Notes: a model not told the origin generated them from the letters alone. Shown: positions 24,456-36,547, counted from the stretch's first letter. The stretch is 64,000 nt of DNA from Enoplolaimus lenunculus (GCA_030248215.1 JASANG010004123.1:1-64000), one strand, 5' to 3'. Numbers and translations: made by a program.

Positions 24456-24538
24456 AAAACCCCACCCAAAAACAACCCCACGACCCCGCACCCACACCCC
24501 CCCCAACCACAAAAACCCCCCACAAACCCAACCCCCAC
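24456..24538. other. A/C-only low-complexity patch in place of a transposon
   Basis: 83 bases made of A and C with no T and only two G, sitting inside a TTAGGC-MITE. The mirror site in the left arm holds the 527-bp transposon 5706-6232. Nothing else in the window has this composition; a consensus artefact is the simplest reading. Confidence 0.85.
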
Positions 24539-24827
24539 TAAAGCGTCAAGTTTACTGACTCTATTGCAGCCCCGCGGGTAAACCGTCCGCCTCTGATCTG
24601 GAAACGATACAAATAATTATTTTTGGCAAAAACCAGTCGTCGTAGCATAGTCAGGTTGTAAATACTTTTGGGCCAACGCAGTCTCGCACAAATAAGTTCC
24701 GCTTCCTAGTGTTTACATGGGCCATTCTTTCAATGCACGTAAACAAACGTACCATTTGTTTTGATTAAATCCGCTGTTTGGCTATGCATTCGGAGTCATA
24801 ACTTTGCTTGCTCATCACAACACCTAA

Positions 24828-24938
24828 GGTGGCACTATACTTTTTAAAATTTTATTGCCGCGCGTCGCCGTACCTATGCAGTATCATACGACGTATGGTG
24901 ACGGACGGCAACGCACGACAAGCATAGCGTCACCCTTA
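24828..24938. mobile_element. GC-rich TIR element, mirror copy
   Basis: Reverse complement of 5,308-5,418, with ends near AGCATAGCGTCACCC. Confidence 0.55.
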
Positions 24939-26774
24939 TTCATTTGGTAACCAAAAAGATTTACTAAAACATTTAAAAGCTGGAAATAATAACTCGCAGA
25001 GCCACAACTACGGGAGCGCTGGGTGGTGCCGCCGCGATACGAAAGACATTGATATTCTTGATATACTCAGAAATTTGTCTAAGCTACTTATTTAAAACAT
25101 AATTTCTTATATTCGAGAGGCTTAGGCTTAGGCTTAGGAACTCATTTTTGCAACGCTTAGGCTTAGGCTTAGGAATACGCTTAACTGTTACGCCCCTCAA
25201 AGTAACATTGGCCGAAAATTGTTTAACAAAAAGATGACACACCCTCAAATGGCTTCATACGCAGGACAAATTAATTTTTACTTGTTTTGGTTGCAAATTT
25301 AAACCGGACAAATTTTCGAGGCATTTTTACCATAATTTTTTTAATTCTCCATTGTGAACAGCACTAATTTTCAGGCATAAAAGAAAAGGATTTTATATTT
25401 CAAAAAATTGTTTTTAATTTTTGAATTAATTTTTGATCAAATTTAAAGAAATTTTCCGGAAATTAGCATCGTCTCAACGTTTTTAACCTTTGCCATATCG
25501 TTGCGCCATCTCACCCTCAATAAATCATCTCCCCTACAATATTGTGTTCGTTTCACGAAATTTTAATCTTGCCTAGAAATTGAATCAAGCCCCTCAAATT
25601 TCGCTTGTGCCCCCCAAATAGACTCGGTCTAAAAGTAAAACATCTTGAATTGCAATTGTAGGACCCGGAAATTATTCGTTGCACCTTCTCAAAATCGAAT
25701 TTTCTGCGGACGCTCCTGAGTTAAATCTCTCTTAAATATTCATTTCCAATTCATCCATCGTCCCCCTGTTGAAACTTTTTTCGACCCATGTATAGAATAG
25801 GGCCGGAATGTGTTCCTGCGGGAGTGCAACAGAGTAAGCTGAAGCTTTAGGTTACTTTTGCTTTGGCTTGCCCTTTAGGCCCGTAGCCAACTCACCGGGG
25901 TGAGGGGAGAGGGTAAAAATTATTCAGAATGGGTATACAAGGATTTTCAGACTTCCAACCGCGGTTAGCCCCCCTTCCTCCTCTTGGTTCGGGCCCAGGA
26001 CCCTTCTCTTTTTGTGTTCCCTCCGACTTACACGTTGCGTTGGTATTTTCAAAGACTTCCAAGCAAGGTTAGCCCCCTGCCCCTCTTGGCTCGGGCCCAG
26101 GGCCCTTTCCTTTTTTGTGTTCCCTTCGACTTACACGTGCGCTGGTTACTAGTAAATCGCAAGAGAAATTCTGGACAACACGCATTTTTGTGAATGTTGA
26201 CAAAATGACGCCATTTGATTGGTTTAACGAAATTTCACGAATGTTCACAATGTTCCTGCAGTTTCTTAAAAGACATTCAATAACTCTAGAGACACACAGT
26301 GACTTTAAGCCAACGACATATTAATATATATACAATCGCACGAACACACAAAAAACAAAATGTAGACGATCATACAAAATGTAAATAGACAAGCGTTTAC
26401 AAGGGGAGGGATAGAGCTCAAAAACAATACATTCCCTCCAGAGATTTCTAGACAGATAACTAGAAGTCACACTTAGCTTACTTTAGCATAACCTGGATCC
26501 ACAGGGGCCGAGAAAATTCTGTTATGATAGTTTATCCCCTCCAGCAACGAAATTCTGGCTAATCCTTTGTTGATAGACACCCAAATAGGGCAAAGAAACG
26601 TAAACACACATGCTATAAATATTAATGTAAAAAAACAACGCAGAAAACTTGAAATATGTGTGTAAAATATGGAAAACTTGGGAATACACGAGCATAAACG
26701 CGAATACAGACGACAAAATATGTGTGTACATTAGAGCAAATCAATTTAGACGCACGCAGATCCAGACACTGGGC

Positions 26775-26818
26775 GAAGGTTCGAGAAAACTCGCGTGTAT
26801 TTGACTGAATCTATAAAA
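26775..26818 (+). promoter_or_regulatory. Gene A promoter: heat-shock element and TATA box
   Basis: Exact heat-shock element GAAGGTTCGAGAA at 26775-26787 and TATAAAA at 26812-26818, with the same 24-base spacing as gene B. Confidence 0.85.
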
Positions 26819-26981
26819 CGACCGGCGTTCAGGAGGCCAGGCAACAGTTTCATTGTTTCAAAACGCGTTCATTTCAATTGGTTATTTTTCAACGTTTTTT
26901 CAAGTTTCATTCGTGGTTTGCGATTATTTGGACTTTTGAGTTGTTTGATTTTCGTCTCAAAGTTTGTTCATCACAAATACG

Positions 26982-29057
26982 ATGTCGTTGATTTCTTGGC
27001 TTGAACCGTGGGATGATATGGCGATGTACCCGGCCCGACTTTATAATCAGAATTTCGGGTTGGCGCCCGTGTGGAATCGACAGTTTAGTGATTTGGACCG
27101 CCTTGAGCGGCAATTATTTCGGTAACTCGAGCATATTTGGCTCATGTTATAAGGGTATGCCCTCCGAGACACTGTGCAATTTAGTGGCTGGGAAAATTAG
27201 GCTTGAGATTAAATTATGTGGCCAATGCAGGGTTCCATCAGAATTCCGATTCCGCCTAAAATTCTGGAAAAATTTGACTTCCGATTCCGGCATTTGCAAT
27301 TATTCTGTTGGTTTTTCTTAGTAAATCTTCCGAGATATTACGCGTATTTCGTCAGCTATATAAACCATTTCTACTGAAACTGTGAAAAGTTAGGGAAACA
27401 GGTATACTGCAACAAAGTTAAGTCACACACCTTTAAATTTTAAATAGAATTGCCAAGACTTGATTCCGATTCCGATTCCGCTTCCGAAAGAAAAATTGGA
27501 TTCCGAATCCGATTCCGCTTCCGACAAAAGCTAATTCCGGTTGAAACCCTGGGCCAATGTATAGTAGCGTAAAAATATTCCTAAACCTAAGCCTAAGCCT
27601 AAGGAAAAAATTAGACCAATACTTAAGCGCATTCTTTTGCAATCCCGCAGAAAACCGTTTCTCCCGTGGTCTGTACATGGGCCGTTTATGTTTAGGTTTA
27701 GGCTTAAGTTGGATTAGGTTTAGATTTAGGTTCAAGCACTAGGCTTTGTGAGCAAGCTCTTTTTAATTTAGATGGGCCTTAAATTTGTATGTAAAAAATT
27801 TAATTATATATGTTATTACAGTGCTATAACTATAGAGAAATCATGAAATTTTGGTAATAAATTCAATTTGGATTGAACCACGAATTTATTTGCTGAATTT
27901 CATTTCAGGCGTCTACATTCAGCCGACGGTCATGCAAGTTCTGGTGTATCGGAAGTGATCAATGACGATTCAAAGTTTCAAGTTAATCTCAATGTATCGC
28001 AATTTAATCCTGAAGAAATTAAAGTAAGTTTGTTTACTGAACGGATTTCTGCTGACTCCGATCGGAAAAATTCTGCTCATTCTCGCGTAGAGCATACCAT
28101 GGCCAACGCTGCTAACAACAGTGTTTTAAATTATCACGCGTAGCGCAGTGCGTAATCTCCACAAGACGTGAGAGCCCTTTGCACTCGAACGTCAAGATCT
28201 TAGAGTCGACCAGCAATGATAAATAGCTCCCGTCGCAGTTTCTGATTTAAATTTTAGCTTGAAATCAGTTCTCAGATGAAATGTATAATATTCATGAGAA
28301 CAAAACCTTAAAATGGCAAAATATCAAGTTGCTGTCTTTGTTTTAAGATTTTTATTTTTGCCAAAACGGAGTATTTCTGTTCCAAAAGCGAACACTACTG
28401 CTTTATGCGTTGTTATTTGGAAAAAATGTCTTTTGGAAAAAATTTCTTCAAATTTTAATTTCGCTTTTAAATTTCAGGTCAAAACCATCGACAACAGCAT
28501 CACAATTGAAGGATGTCATGAGGAACGGCAAGATGAACACGGATTTATTAGTCGAAAATTTTGCCGAAGATATATGTTGCCCAAGGTAAGTTATATATCA
28601 GATTGCAGAACTCACGTGGTAGTCAAAGTTCGTCCGCGGTACGAAGAAGTAACGGGCCCACAGCCAGAGGCGTGCCAGTCGTTGCTCGGCTCAGTCCCCC
28701 TGGAAGAATATTGGTTCATTCAAGTTAAATGTAGCACTGACAAATTTGAAACCGTTTAGTGGTTTTGCATAAATTCGACTTTAAAGCTTACACGCAATGT
28801 AGTAATTTTGTTAAATTTGATTTACCAGGAAACTTTATGGATTGTTTGATAATAGTTTTTGCATGGCGAATTAACCATATTTTACTAAATTTTAGGATGT
28901 TGATCCACAAACGGTGACGTCAAAGCTAACAGCTGGTGGTGTTCTATCGATTGAAGCACCGAAGAAAGCGATCGAAGGAGCAAAAAAGGAACGTGTCATT
29001 CCAATTGAACACGTCAAAACTAACAAAGCCCTTCAGCAAAATGGAGTCGCGAAATAA
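26982..29057 (+). CDS. Small heat-shock protein A (HSP-16 type)
   Basis: Holdase chaperone of the alpha-crystallin family, 174 aa, from exons 26982-27121, 27909-28023, 28478-28585 and 28896-29057 (phases 2, 0, 0). The N-terminal arm has SWLEPWDDM and [10 protein letters not shown]. The alpha-crystallin domain spans about residues 62-152, with [27 protein letters not shown] and [10 protein letters not shown]. The IPI motif lies at 156-158. It ends ..LQQNGVAK. Promoter, exons 1-3 and intron 2 are nearly the same as gene B, but introns 1 and 3 are not. It is in tandem with B and presumably heat-induced, given the heat-shock element. Confidence 0.94.
27200..27683. mobile_element. TTCCGA-rich element and TTAGGC-MITE in intron 1 of gene A
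   Basis: At about 27,230-27,550 is a stretch rich in GATTCCGATTCCG and GCTTCCG units, ending at GGTTGAAACCCTG (family 8, see 53,040). It is followed directly by a TTAGGC-MITE at 27,552-27,683 with GGCCAATGTATAG and CTGTACATGGGCC ends. Confidence 0.65.
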
Positions 29058-29061
29058 AATG

Positions 29062-29217
29062 ACAGTTATTCTGTGAAATATTTGTTTTGACTGTAATATA
29101 TTAATTTAATTATTGAACTGTAAGTGTAATGTGTTGATTACAGTTATTTTGTGAAATATTTGTTTTGACTGTAATATATTAATTTAATTATTGAACTGTA
29201 AGTGTAATGTGTTGATT
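29062..29217. repeat. 78-bp tandem duplication after gene A
   Basis: Two almost identical 78-base units (29062-29139, 29140-29217) begin five bases after the stop codon and contain ACTGTAATATATTAATTTAA. They probably form the 3' UTR of gene A. Confidence 0.9.
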
Positions 29218-30642
29218 AGGCTTATTTTGGCGATTCTAATTTTTTAAAAGTAATATAGCTAAAATGGCTTATAATTAAGAAATTCTAAGTTCTATAGAAG
29301 TTTAAGTAGTGTCGCCTAAAGCGCCACGCCAAACCTCCCAATTCGGAGGAACGACCATGAGGTGCCTCATCTTGGCGTACTAAAAAATTTTTGCTGATCG
29401 CGAAATTGTAGAGGTGGGCAACATTTTATTTGGGGCCCTTGGATATGTTTTAAGGGTCCAAATATCCTGACGCCAGCCCTGGGTTTAAGTATTTAAAAAC
29501 TTAACGGTACTTTTGCATCGTTTGTGATTTTTTCTAATTTTGAGAAATGTCAACAAATATCGAATATTGACTAATTACATAAGCGTAAACTTAAGCCTAA
29601 GCCTAACCAAAAAATTAGTGTAAAGCTTAAGCTTACTTTGTTACAGTCCCGCCGGAAAACGTTCCGGCCCTGTTCAATCCATAGGCCTAAGACTTTATCA
29701 AATGTTGGGAGTTGTTTTGTAAATAATTTCTTGTGTTGCATTTACGTGTAATATTTACATGTTTTTTGTGCAGGTATTAATAAATAATACAAATTCAATC
29801 GTTTCATTTAGTTATACACTTACTGTAGGGGTTGCACCGAGTTGTTTCTGCGTTCAATCAGGGCAGGAAGATCTCATTTTGAGTGAATTTGATGTTACAA
29901 TTTTGGTTTTTGAATTTTCGGCGAATGTAACTTTGAGGAGCGAGACATTTTTTCGCTATAATAGAGTAAGCTAAGATTCACACAATTTTTTGCTAGGGGT
30001 TAGAGTTTAGATATACGCTTATGCACGCTGGGACTTAGGCTAAGGCTTAGGAAAATGTTTATACTACTGTTGCGACCGTTAAAGTAACATTGTCTGATAT
30101 ATGTATTGTTTGGCAAGCTCTGCTGAATAGTTAGTCCTATGGCTAAACACCAAACACTGCAAGTATTCTATAAAAATGGCCGCATAAACCAAATTTAGCC
30201 TCTGAGTTAAAAAATGCATCCGCTAAAACCACTGAAGGGCACTCCGGGATCACCGATAATCGAGTCGCCTGATAAACCGGTTCGAATAAATGAATTCATG
30301 ATAATTCTGCTATTGTTTTAAATATCGCAGAATTTAGTCGCGTTACTACATTGAGACAGTTTATGAATTAATTGCTCCAAAACTTCTCAACTTCTCATAG
30401 TAGTTGAATATTTTGAATTTAGTATCATCATTCAGCAATTGTATTCCGGTCATTCGCTTGTTTCAAATACGGCCATCCTGGCTGTGTTTTGCAACCAAAT
30501 AAGCTGAAATTTTCAGCCAAACTATCCAATTTATTGATTATATACGAAGTTTTGTTCGCAGCCTCATCAGCGCTGCCTGTATACGAAAATAAACGGAAAT
30601 TTTTTTCAATTACTGTCTGCAATTATGAGCTTATGATTTGTT
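29218..30642. other. Gene A to gene D interval
   Basis: No gene visible. Two TTAGGC-MITE fragments occur (about 29,585-29,690 and 29,940-30,110). The inverted repeat ends at 30,196. The remaining 450 bases up to the stop of gene D are unremarkable. Confidence 0.6.
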
Positions 30643-33600
30643 TTACCATCGTTTAGGAAATTGTAAATCATGATTGGTTTTAATTTGTACTATTGAAGTT
30701 GACGTGGTAACATTTTCAACTTCTGGCAACGCACGAACAATCGGTTGCAACGCATACGGATGTTGCTGCACTACGTGATTTGCATTTTGTTGCGCTACTG
30801 ATGCACGTTTTTCTACGTATGATCGAATAGTCATTGGCTGTTGCTGTTGTTGTTGTTGCGGTTGTTGTTGATGTTGTTGTTGTTGTTGCTTCAACATTGT
30901 TTGTTGCATTGGCGTTTGACCTGAGCTATCGTGTTGTCCTGCTACAAGGATAACTTTTCCATTTTTAGCTCTTCGAGGAGTTGGCAGTTGAGCTCCAGTG
31001 TTCGGTTGATATCCGTTCGATGATGTTGCAAGAGTCGACCCTGTGGTTGATGTTGACTCAGCTTCGCGGATCATATCGCCAATAACGGTGTTTCCAAGAC
31101 GGACCCACGCAAGGCAGGTAATTGCAGCGATGATTGCAGTGAACCAGCCAAGGGCGACAGCCCAGCCGGTCCAAGTTTCTTGAACCGATCGAACGACGGG
31201 CGGAAGTATTGTGAGTGATTTACGGTCGCCTTCTGGAGACATTGCAACTTTGAGTTTGTAGTGTTGTAAAATCAATGCGACCGCGAGAAATATTCCTGTA
31301 TTAAATATTTAGCGTTTTTGGAGCGGTTATTATGGCGGAACGCAGCATCTGATCCAAAAACAAAAGGGACCACATATGGTTTATTGCTATCATAATGGCG
31401 GATAACATCAATCTTGCTTGGCGAAGCGAGCGAAAAAATAATTAGTACGGTATGGACCACATTATTCTCACATGAAATTTCATAGGTACACAAAAATGCC
31501 ATAAAAGCAGTAACGTGGGTACTTATTTATTTCCCCCACAACAAAGTGCCCCCACATACGTAACTAACTTGATCTTGACCCAATGCATCATACTGAAAGT
31601 AAACCAAAGCTTAAACCTAAACTTGAGCCTAAGCATGAGCGTAAGGGCTGCGTTATACTGTACGGAGCGGGACGACGCGCGGTAGTGTGCGGTAATTTTT
31701 AATAAAAAGTTGCGTCCAGCGACGCGCGGCGCCGTGCGGTAATTTGTAATAAAATTTTTACAGCGCCGCGCGCCAGGGTGCGGCGGCGACGTGTAGCAAG
31801 CATAGCGCAGCCCTTGTCCTAACCCAAAACCTTAGCCTAAGCCAGAGCATGTGATAATGTAATAACATAAACACTATGCTGCGAGAAACTTTCGCCTTCT
31901 ATTAAATCAAAACTACTTGTGCGGGGTGATGGCAAAGTAAACAGGTACACTAAATGGGACCAACCTGACAATAAAAAAGTGGATCCAGTGACCAGAAACA
32001 TAATTAAGTGTTTTTTGAGTATTGTAATCAAAGCAAATATCCATGCGAAACACATCACAACGATTGATATTATCACCAACGCTGCTACGCCTTTCATTAA
32101 ACCTATGAATGAAAACAACATAAATTCTGCATGAAAACCTATCGGCGGTCGTATACAACGAGAACAGAGATCAAGGGATATAGCCGTCCTCAAAATTTCT
32201 GAAAATTGAAAATGATACTTCTACAGGATTTGACTGGATTCTAGAGTTCAAAAAACAAACTTGTACCTTTCCGTGGTTTTATTACATGTTAACTCCGCTT
32301 TTGAACCGAAAGAACGTTTCAGAGAGATAATTCAGTTGTGATTCGTGTCATTGTGCGAAAGTATACACATTCCAACAGTCTGTTCCCGAAAATTATAAGA
32401 AATATCGGTAACTGGTGTGACAAAATGGTATACAAAGTTGTAAAATACAAGGTTTGCTACTTGTGAAGAAATCGCCAAACCATAGTCAAATGTCTGGAAT
32501 GAGTAACAAACCGTATATATTTTGACAGTTAATGGTCAAAACTTTAAAATTATCTCTTGGCTACAGATAAGAGCAAATCTGAATTAAAATATTGTTAAAA
32601 ACCGTTCAACACGTTTAGATTTTGAAGCCTAAACGAAAAGCACGCAGCTCTTTGTACACTTCCGCTCGCTTCAAATTAAGGCCTTAAGGTTGGGCAAAGG
32701 CTCAAGCAAAGATCTTGAAGTAGGAAAGTTTTTCCTAAGCCTAAGCGTAAACGTACGGGAAGTGTACAAATGAGTCCACGACTTCGAACAATGTAAAGAA
32801 CAGGGACGGAACAGTATTAAGCTTAGGCTTACTCTATTGCAGTCCCACAGAAAAACGTTCCGCTCCTGATCTTTACATGGACCCTTACTTCCGACACTAT
32901 ACGTTGGTTCGCCGTCATCAGATGCGGCATCTGGATCACAAGGTTCACAACAAGTTTGGAAAATATCAATATCAGAATATCGATTGCATAGTCTAGTTGT
33001 ATCATATGATGCTGATTGAATACGACACGATTGTCGTATTTTCCACCAAGTTTCTTCTGCAAGAAATGTTGGCACTTGTTTACTTTCTTTCGACGCTTAT
33101 GTTAATTTACTTAAACCCAGGCTACAACCGGAGATCTGCCACGGGCTTTGGCAGAAAATCGACTTCCGGCTTCGGCTTTAGAAAAATTTCTGCCGTAGGT
33201 ACTAGCAATTTCGGTAGTGAAATTTTGCATAGTTTTGCAAAATTTATTCGCTTGGAGCGTTTCGTTTTATCTTTTGGTAAGTAATTACCTAAGCATAGCT
33301 TAAGAAAATACTTAAGTAAGATTACAGAAACCCAGCCGCTGTTTTTAGTTTTGCATATAAAATTGAAAATAAAACTACGTCATCATAAGAAAGATACCAA
33401 CGTAGATACCTGAAAGTTGTTTACAGGTGGTCCATAGTGATCCGTGGTCCGGCGCAATGATGTATCCAGTCTCTTTGGCACATACTTCGTTCGTTGACTC
33501 CGATTGCGCTGTCCACAGAATCCCTGTATTGTAATCGATCTCTTCAAAGCAATAGCCCAGACGATTCTAAAATTTCAAAGTTCCATCCAACTGACCGTGA

Positions 33601-34622
33601 ATTAAAATTCAAACCTTCAAAAAGCTTAGAGTTAATTTAAGAAAATGTTTCAAAATACTATTGTGCTCCAGAAATACCTACCAGCTTTCAGAGTATAAAA
33701 CATACGCTGTAAATTCCGATGAGGTGGCACTTCGAACCCTGAGCTCTGAATTAGGTCTTTCACAACTCAGAATTGTGAATTGATTGAAGTCATTCTGAGC
33801 TAATTAATCAAGTAATCCGGAATCAAATCAGCCCACAATGATTTTAGATTTACTGGTATTAACTCAGAACCAACCAAAAATAACTAATTCTCTCACTGAG
33901 TTAATCAACTCACTGGAATTTGCAGTGTAAACCTAAGGGTCGCGCTGTACTTTCATGTGCCGTGCAGGAAATTTTGTACTGCGTATACGCGCATTCGCAA
34001 AGTGAAGTGCTAACTAGCGAATCATACCTGCAGAAATGCTGAAATCTAAATACAAAATTTGACTCAATTTTAGTAACAGGAAAATAGTCAGTGTCTACAC
34101 TCTTTTATTCCCAGATGCGCATATCACCTATTACCAGATAGCGGTTGGTTCTCAAACCGCCGAACTCCTGCTATTGCGAATCTACAAATCGGCACAGAAG
34201 TAGGTCAAATCTAATACGGCGACTCTGTTGAACTTCGAAACTGGCCTACTCGCTGGTATGAAAACTACAAGATCTATCGCAAAGTCGCGATAAACGTTTC
34301 GCACATTTGAGAACGTGAGTTCTATTCTCGTTCAACTCAACAGAACAATACTTACCTTTAACTTGAACGTATTATACGTTACACGTTCCCAATAGCTCGA
34401 ACTGACTGTTACAATCAGTAGCAACGTGTACAAAGCGCTAAGGAGCACACAGACTATCATTCCAGTCTTCCATGTTCGACATCCTACGTAATCCATAGTT
34501 TGATCCTTTAACGACCGCCTCGTTGCGTACTCGTAATACATTGGTTTTGCTTCGGTTCCAGGTAAATTCAAGTGAGCATTGTACGGCGGTTGCTCGGTAA
34601 AATGTTTGACGTATGACGTCAT
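30643..34622 (-). CDS. Claudin/PMP22-like four-span membrane protein D
   Basis: Five exons join in consistent phases to a 492-aa protein: 34356-34622, 33410-33566, 32889-33056, 31965-32198 and 30643-31295. The first membrane span (residues about 54-75, TGMIVCVLLSALY) is followed by SSYW and a large extracellular loop holding GSLWTTC (131-137). That is the claudin-family W...GLW..C signature, and the loop has extra cysteines, including TCCEPC. Spans 2 (about 231-256) and 3 (about 262-287) are split by the last intron, and span 4 is WAVALGWFTAIIAA. The cytoplasmic tail is long with a glutamine run (QQQQQHQQQPQQQ). Such proteins act in cell junctions or as channel subunits. The exact orthologue is not recognised. 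It is transcribed in the same direction as E. Confidence 0.85.
31645..31813. mobile_element. GC-rich TIR element nested in a TTAGGC-MITE fragment
   Basis: Inverted ends GGGCTGCGTTATACT and AGCATAGCGCAGCCC enclose a CG-rich core with two GTGCGGTAAT repeats. Flanking bases are CCTAAGC-type hexamers, so it entered an older TTAGGC-MITE in the last intron of gene D. Confidence 0.7.
32786..32882. mobile_element. Short TTAGGC-MITE against a splice donor
   Basis: About 97 bases: left end AATGTAAAGAACAGGG, right end CTGATCTTTACATGGACC, with a single GCTTAGGCTTA inside. Its right edge lies about six bases from the 5' splice site of gene D exon 3 (donor GTAAGG at 32,888-32,883 on the minus strand). Confidence 0.75.
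33705..33926. mobile_element. Family-5 MITE (CACTGTAAATT ends)
   Basis: Ends CGCTGTAAATTCC and GGAATTTGCAGTG flanked by TA on both sides, as in Tc1/mariner-type insertions. Rich in CTGAGTT/AACTCAG. Relative at 63,178-63,431. Confidence 0.6.
34110..34315. mobile_element. Family-2 MITE in intron 1 of gene D
   Basis: CATATCACCTATTACCAG at one end and CGCACATTTGAGAACG at the other. It ends about 35 bases from the intron's donor site. Confidence 0.6.
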
Positions 34623-35012
34623 TATTAAACGGTTTGAATATTAATTTGATACTTTGATATTTTCTGAAAATTTCAACTTTGCCAGATACAAAACATAATG
34701 CGTGCCCCCCTCCGCAAAATTCCGGGGTGAAGGCTTCTTGTGATCATGAAAATATTATTAACATTTTTTGTTTAAAATCTTGCTAAGGTGGGGACCCTCT
34801 TTGGGGTGTGGGATGTCGCCAAACGGGCGGTATGGGGGAGTGGGCTGCTCCGATCCCGGCTGGTTCGTTTTGTACCGCGCACTTTTTGGTACGTTACATA
34901 CTCTTGTTCAACGAGTTAGTATCGGCTTTTATTATTTACTAATAAATTAGCCAATTTGATATTACACAGATGTTGTGTGCAGCGAAGGTCGAAGAATTTT
35001 TAATCGTTCATA

Positions 35013-35454
35013 TACTGTACTGACCCGAATAAGAGGGGGGACTGATGTTTATTTGGCTTCTCCAGACAGTTAATCCCTGTTATTCAGTTACGGACTTTTA
35101 TTTATTTTCAACCCGCCCTCCGCCACCCTGCGTTACTGATATATGTAATATTGCAACTATCCGTTGAATTAAAGGATTTTGCCTTGTATCAAAAGCTCGA
35201 GCGATAATGCTAGGTTATATTTTGGAATGCTACTTTCAAAGCAAGTACGCTTTAAAGTTTCGAACTCAACTCTATTTGGTCCTGGAGTCATTTATGCGCT
35301 ACAATTAGGGATAATTGACATTTATGAACTCTAGTTAGGGTTTAGGGACTCTATTCGCTTACGAACTCTTATTACGCATACAGACTCGTATTGATTGGGA
35401 CTCAAAATGGGGATCCGTTTTTATTACCCCCATCTTATTCGGGTCAGTACAGTA
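35013..35454. mobile_element. Family-6 element, 442 bp
   Basis: Inverted ends TACTGTACTGACCCGAATAA and ATTCGGGTCAGTACAGTA. Longer than the copies at 9,370 and 21,105. Confidence 0.7.
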
Positions 35455-35885
35455 AGTTTCACAATTAATTGGTTTAAATATAGAGGTTCTTGTTTACAGA
35501 AAATGGGTTCAATCATCGCCTCATGGCTCAGCGCATCAGCTACTGCCCGCTATAAAAATATCCGTTTGAGCTGTCAAATTTTAAAACGAGTTACTACAAA
35601 AGGTATGATGGAGGTAAATCAAGCTTTAGAGCTACGTAGGTACAACTAAACGCAATGATTCATGGTTTGTAGGGCTGTATTCTTTGACGCAGCTAACACA
35701 AGCACACAATTTAGAAAAATACAATAGAACTGCACGAACCCCTTCGTAAATGCGTTTTAAAAACAATACTTGCCAGCTTTCAATTCCAGAGATAGAAACG
35801 GTTGCATGCGTAGGTAATCAAATTAATTGCTTAGCAATTAACGGAAGCATGCAAGCTTCCGGCGCTAAATCAAATTTACAATACT

Positions 35886-36053
35886 GTCAGCGGTTGATCC
35901 TAAGCCTAAGGCTGAGCCTAAGCGTAAAAATGAGCTTATACCTAAGCCTGAAAGCTAACGCCTAATCCAAAGCAAAAAATTGGTCTAAAGCTTAAGCTAA
36001 CTCTATTGCAGTCCCGCAAGAAAACCGTTTCACCGCAGGATCTTACATGTGCC
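35886..36053. mobile_element. TTAGGC-MITE copy
   Basis: CCTAAGCCTAAGG hexamers on one side, and the usual CTCTATTGCAGTCCCGC block and CTTACATGTGCC end on the other. The left end is degraded. Confidence 0.65.
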
Positions 36054-36547
36054 GATCAGCCAAACCTTTACATCGTGACCCATTGTGGTCCATTGAAAAT
36101 TCCCAAAATTTTGACCCGTGACCTACGGTAAACAAACTTTCCCACTGAATTCTGTACTCACTCGAAAAGCGATAAAACGTTGCTGACATTTTGGCCCCAT
36201 TTGCAATTGTTGGGCATTCGGTTACTATAGTCAGCGTTTAATATGCGGTTTTTAAGACAATTATTTCGTTTTCTCGGCCGCTTTTCAGATAAAAACCCAC
36301 TACCAACAACAAAGACCAACCAGCTCTATTGAGATTGCAGCTCACAGCTACACCAACTTTATAAAACTGTGATCTCATATACGTCGTTGCTACTAGCAAC
36401 GTTTCTGAATCATTTATGGACTCGGTGGGGTACGACAATTCAGCTGCTCAAAGAAACAGGCCTGCATAAATCTGGCCAGGAGGCGTTACCCTTTAGAAAA
36501 ATATATATTGTTGTCCACTGAATGATGTTGACCCCGCTAAAAATTAT

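Larger units (their letters stand above)
23355..26774. other. B-A intergenic region, repeat-derived
   Basis: No gene is visible. It contains a split TTAGGC-MITE (24,342-24,598), a GC-rich TIR copy (24,828-24,938), hexamer-rich fragments (about 25,110-25,190 and 25,790-25,880), and a near-duplicate phrase around TTCGGGCCCAGGACCC and CTCGGGCCCAGGGCCC (about 25,940-26,140). Confidence 0.6.
15475..30196. repeat. Right arm of giant inverted repeat
   Basis: Reverse complement of 31-14,560. This arm keeps all three sHSP genes open with consistent splice phases, so it is the better-preserved arm. Homology runs through to 30,196 and then stops abruptly. Confidence 0.93.

Noticed and set aside
34768-34950. 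Possible gene upstream of gene D
   Set aside because: 60-residue frame in a G-rich stretch with no domain, start context or splice signals.
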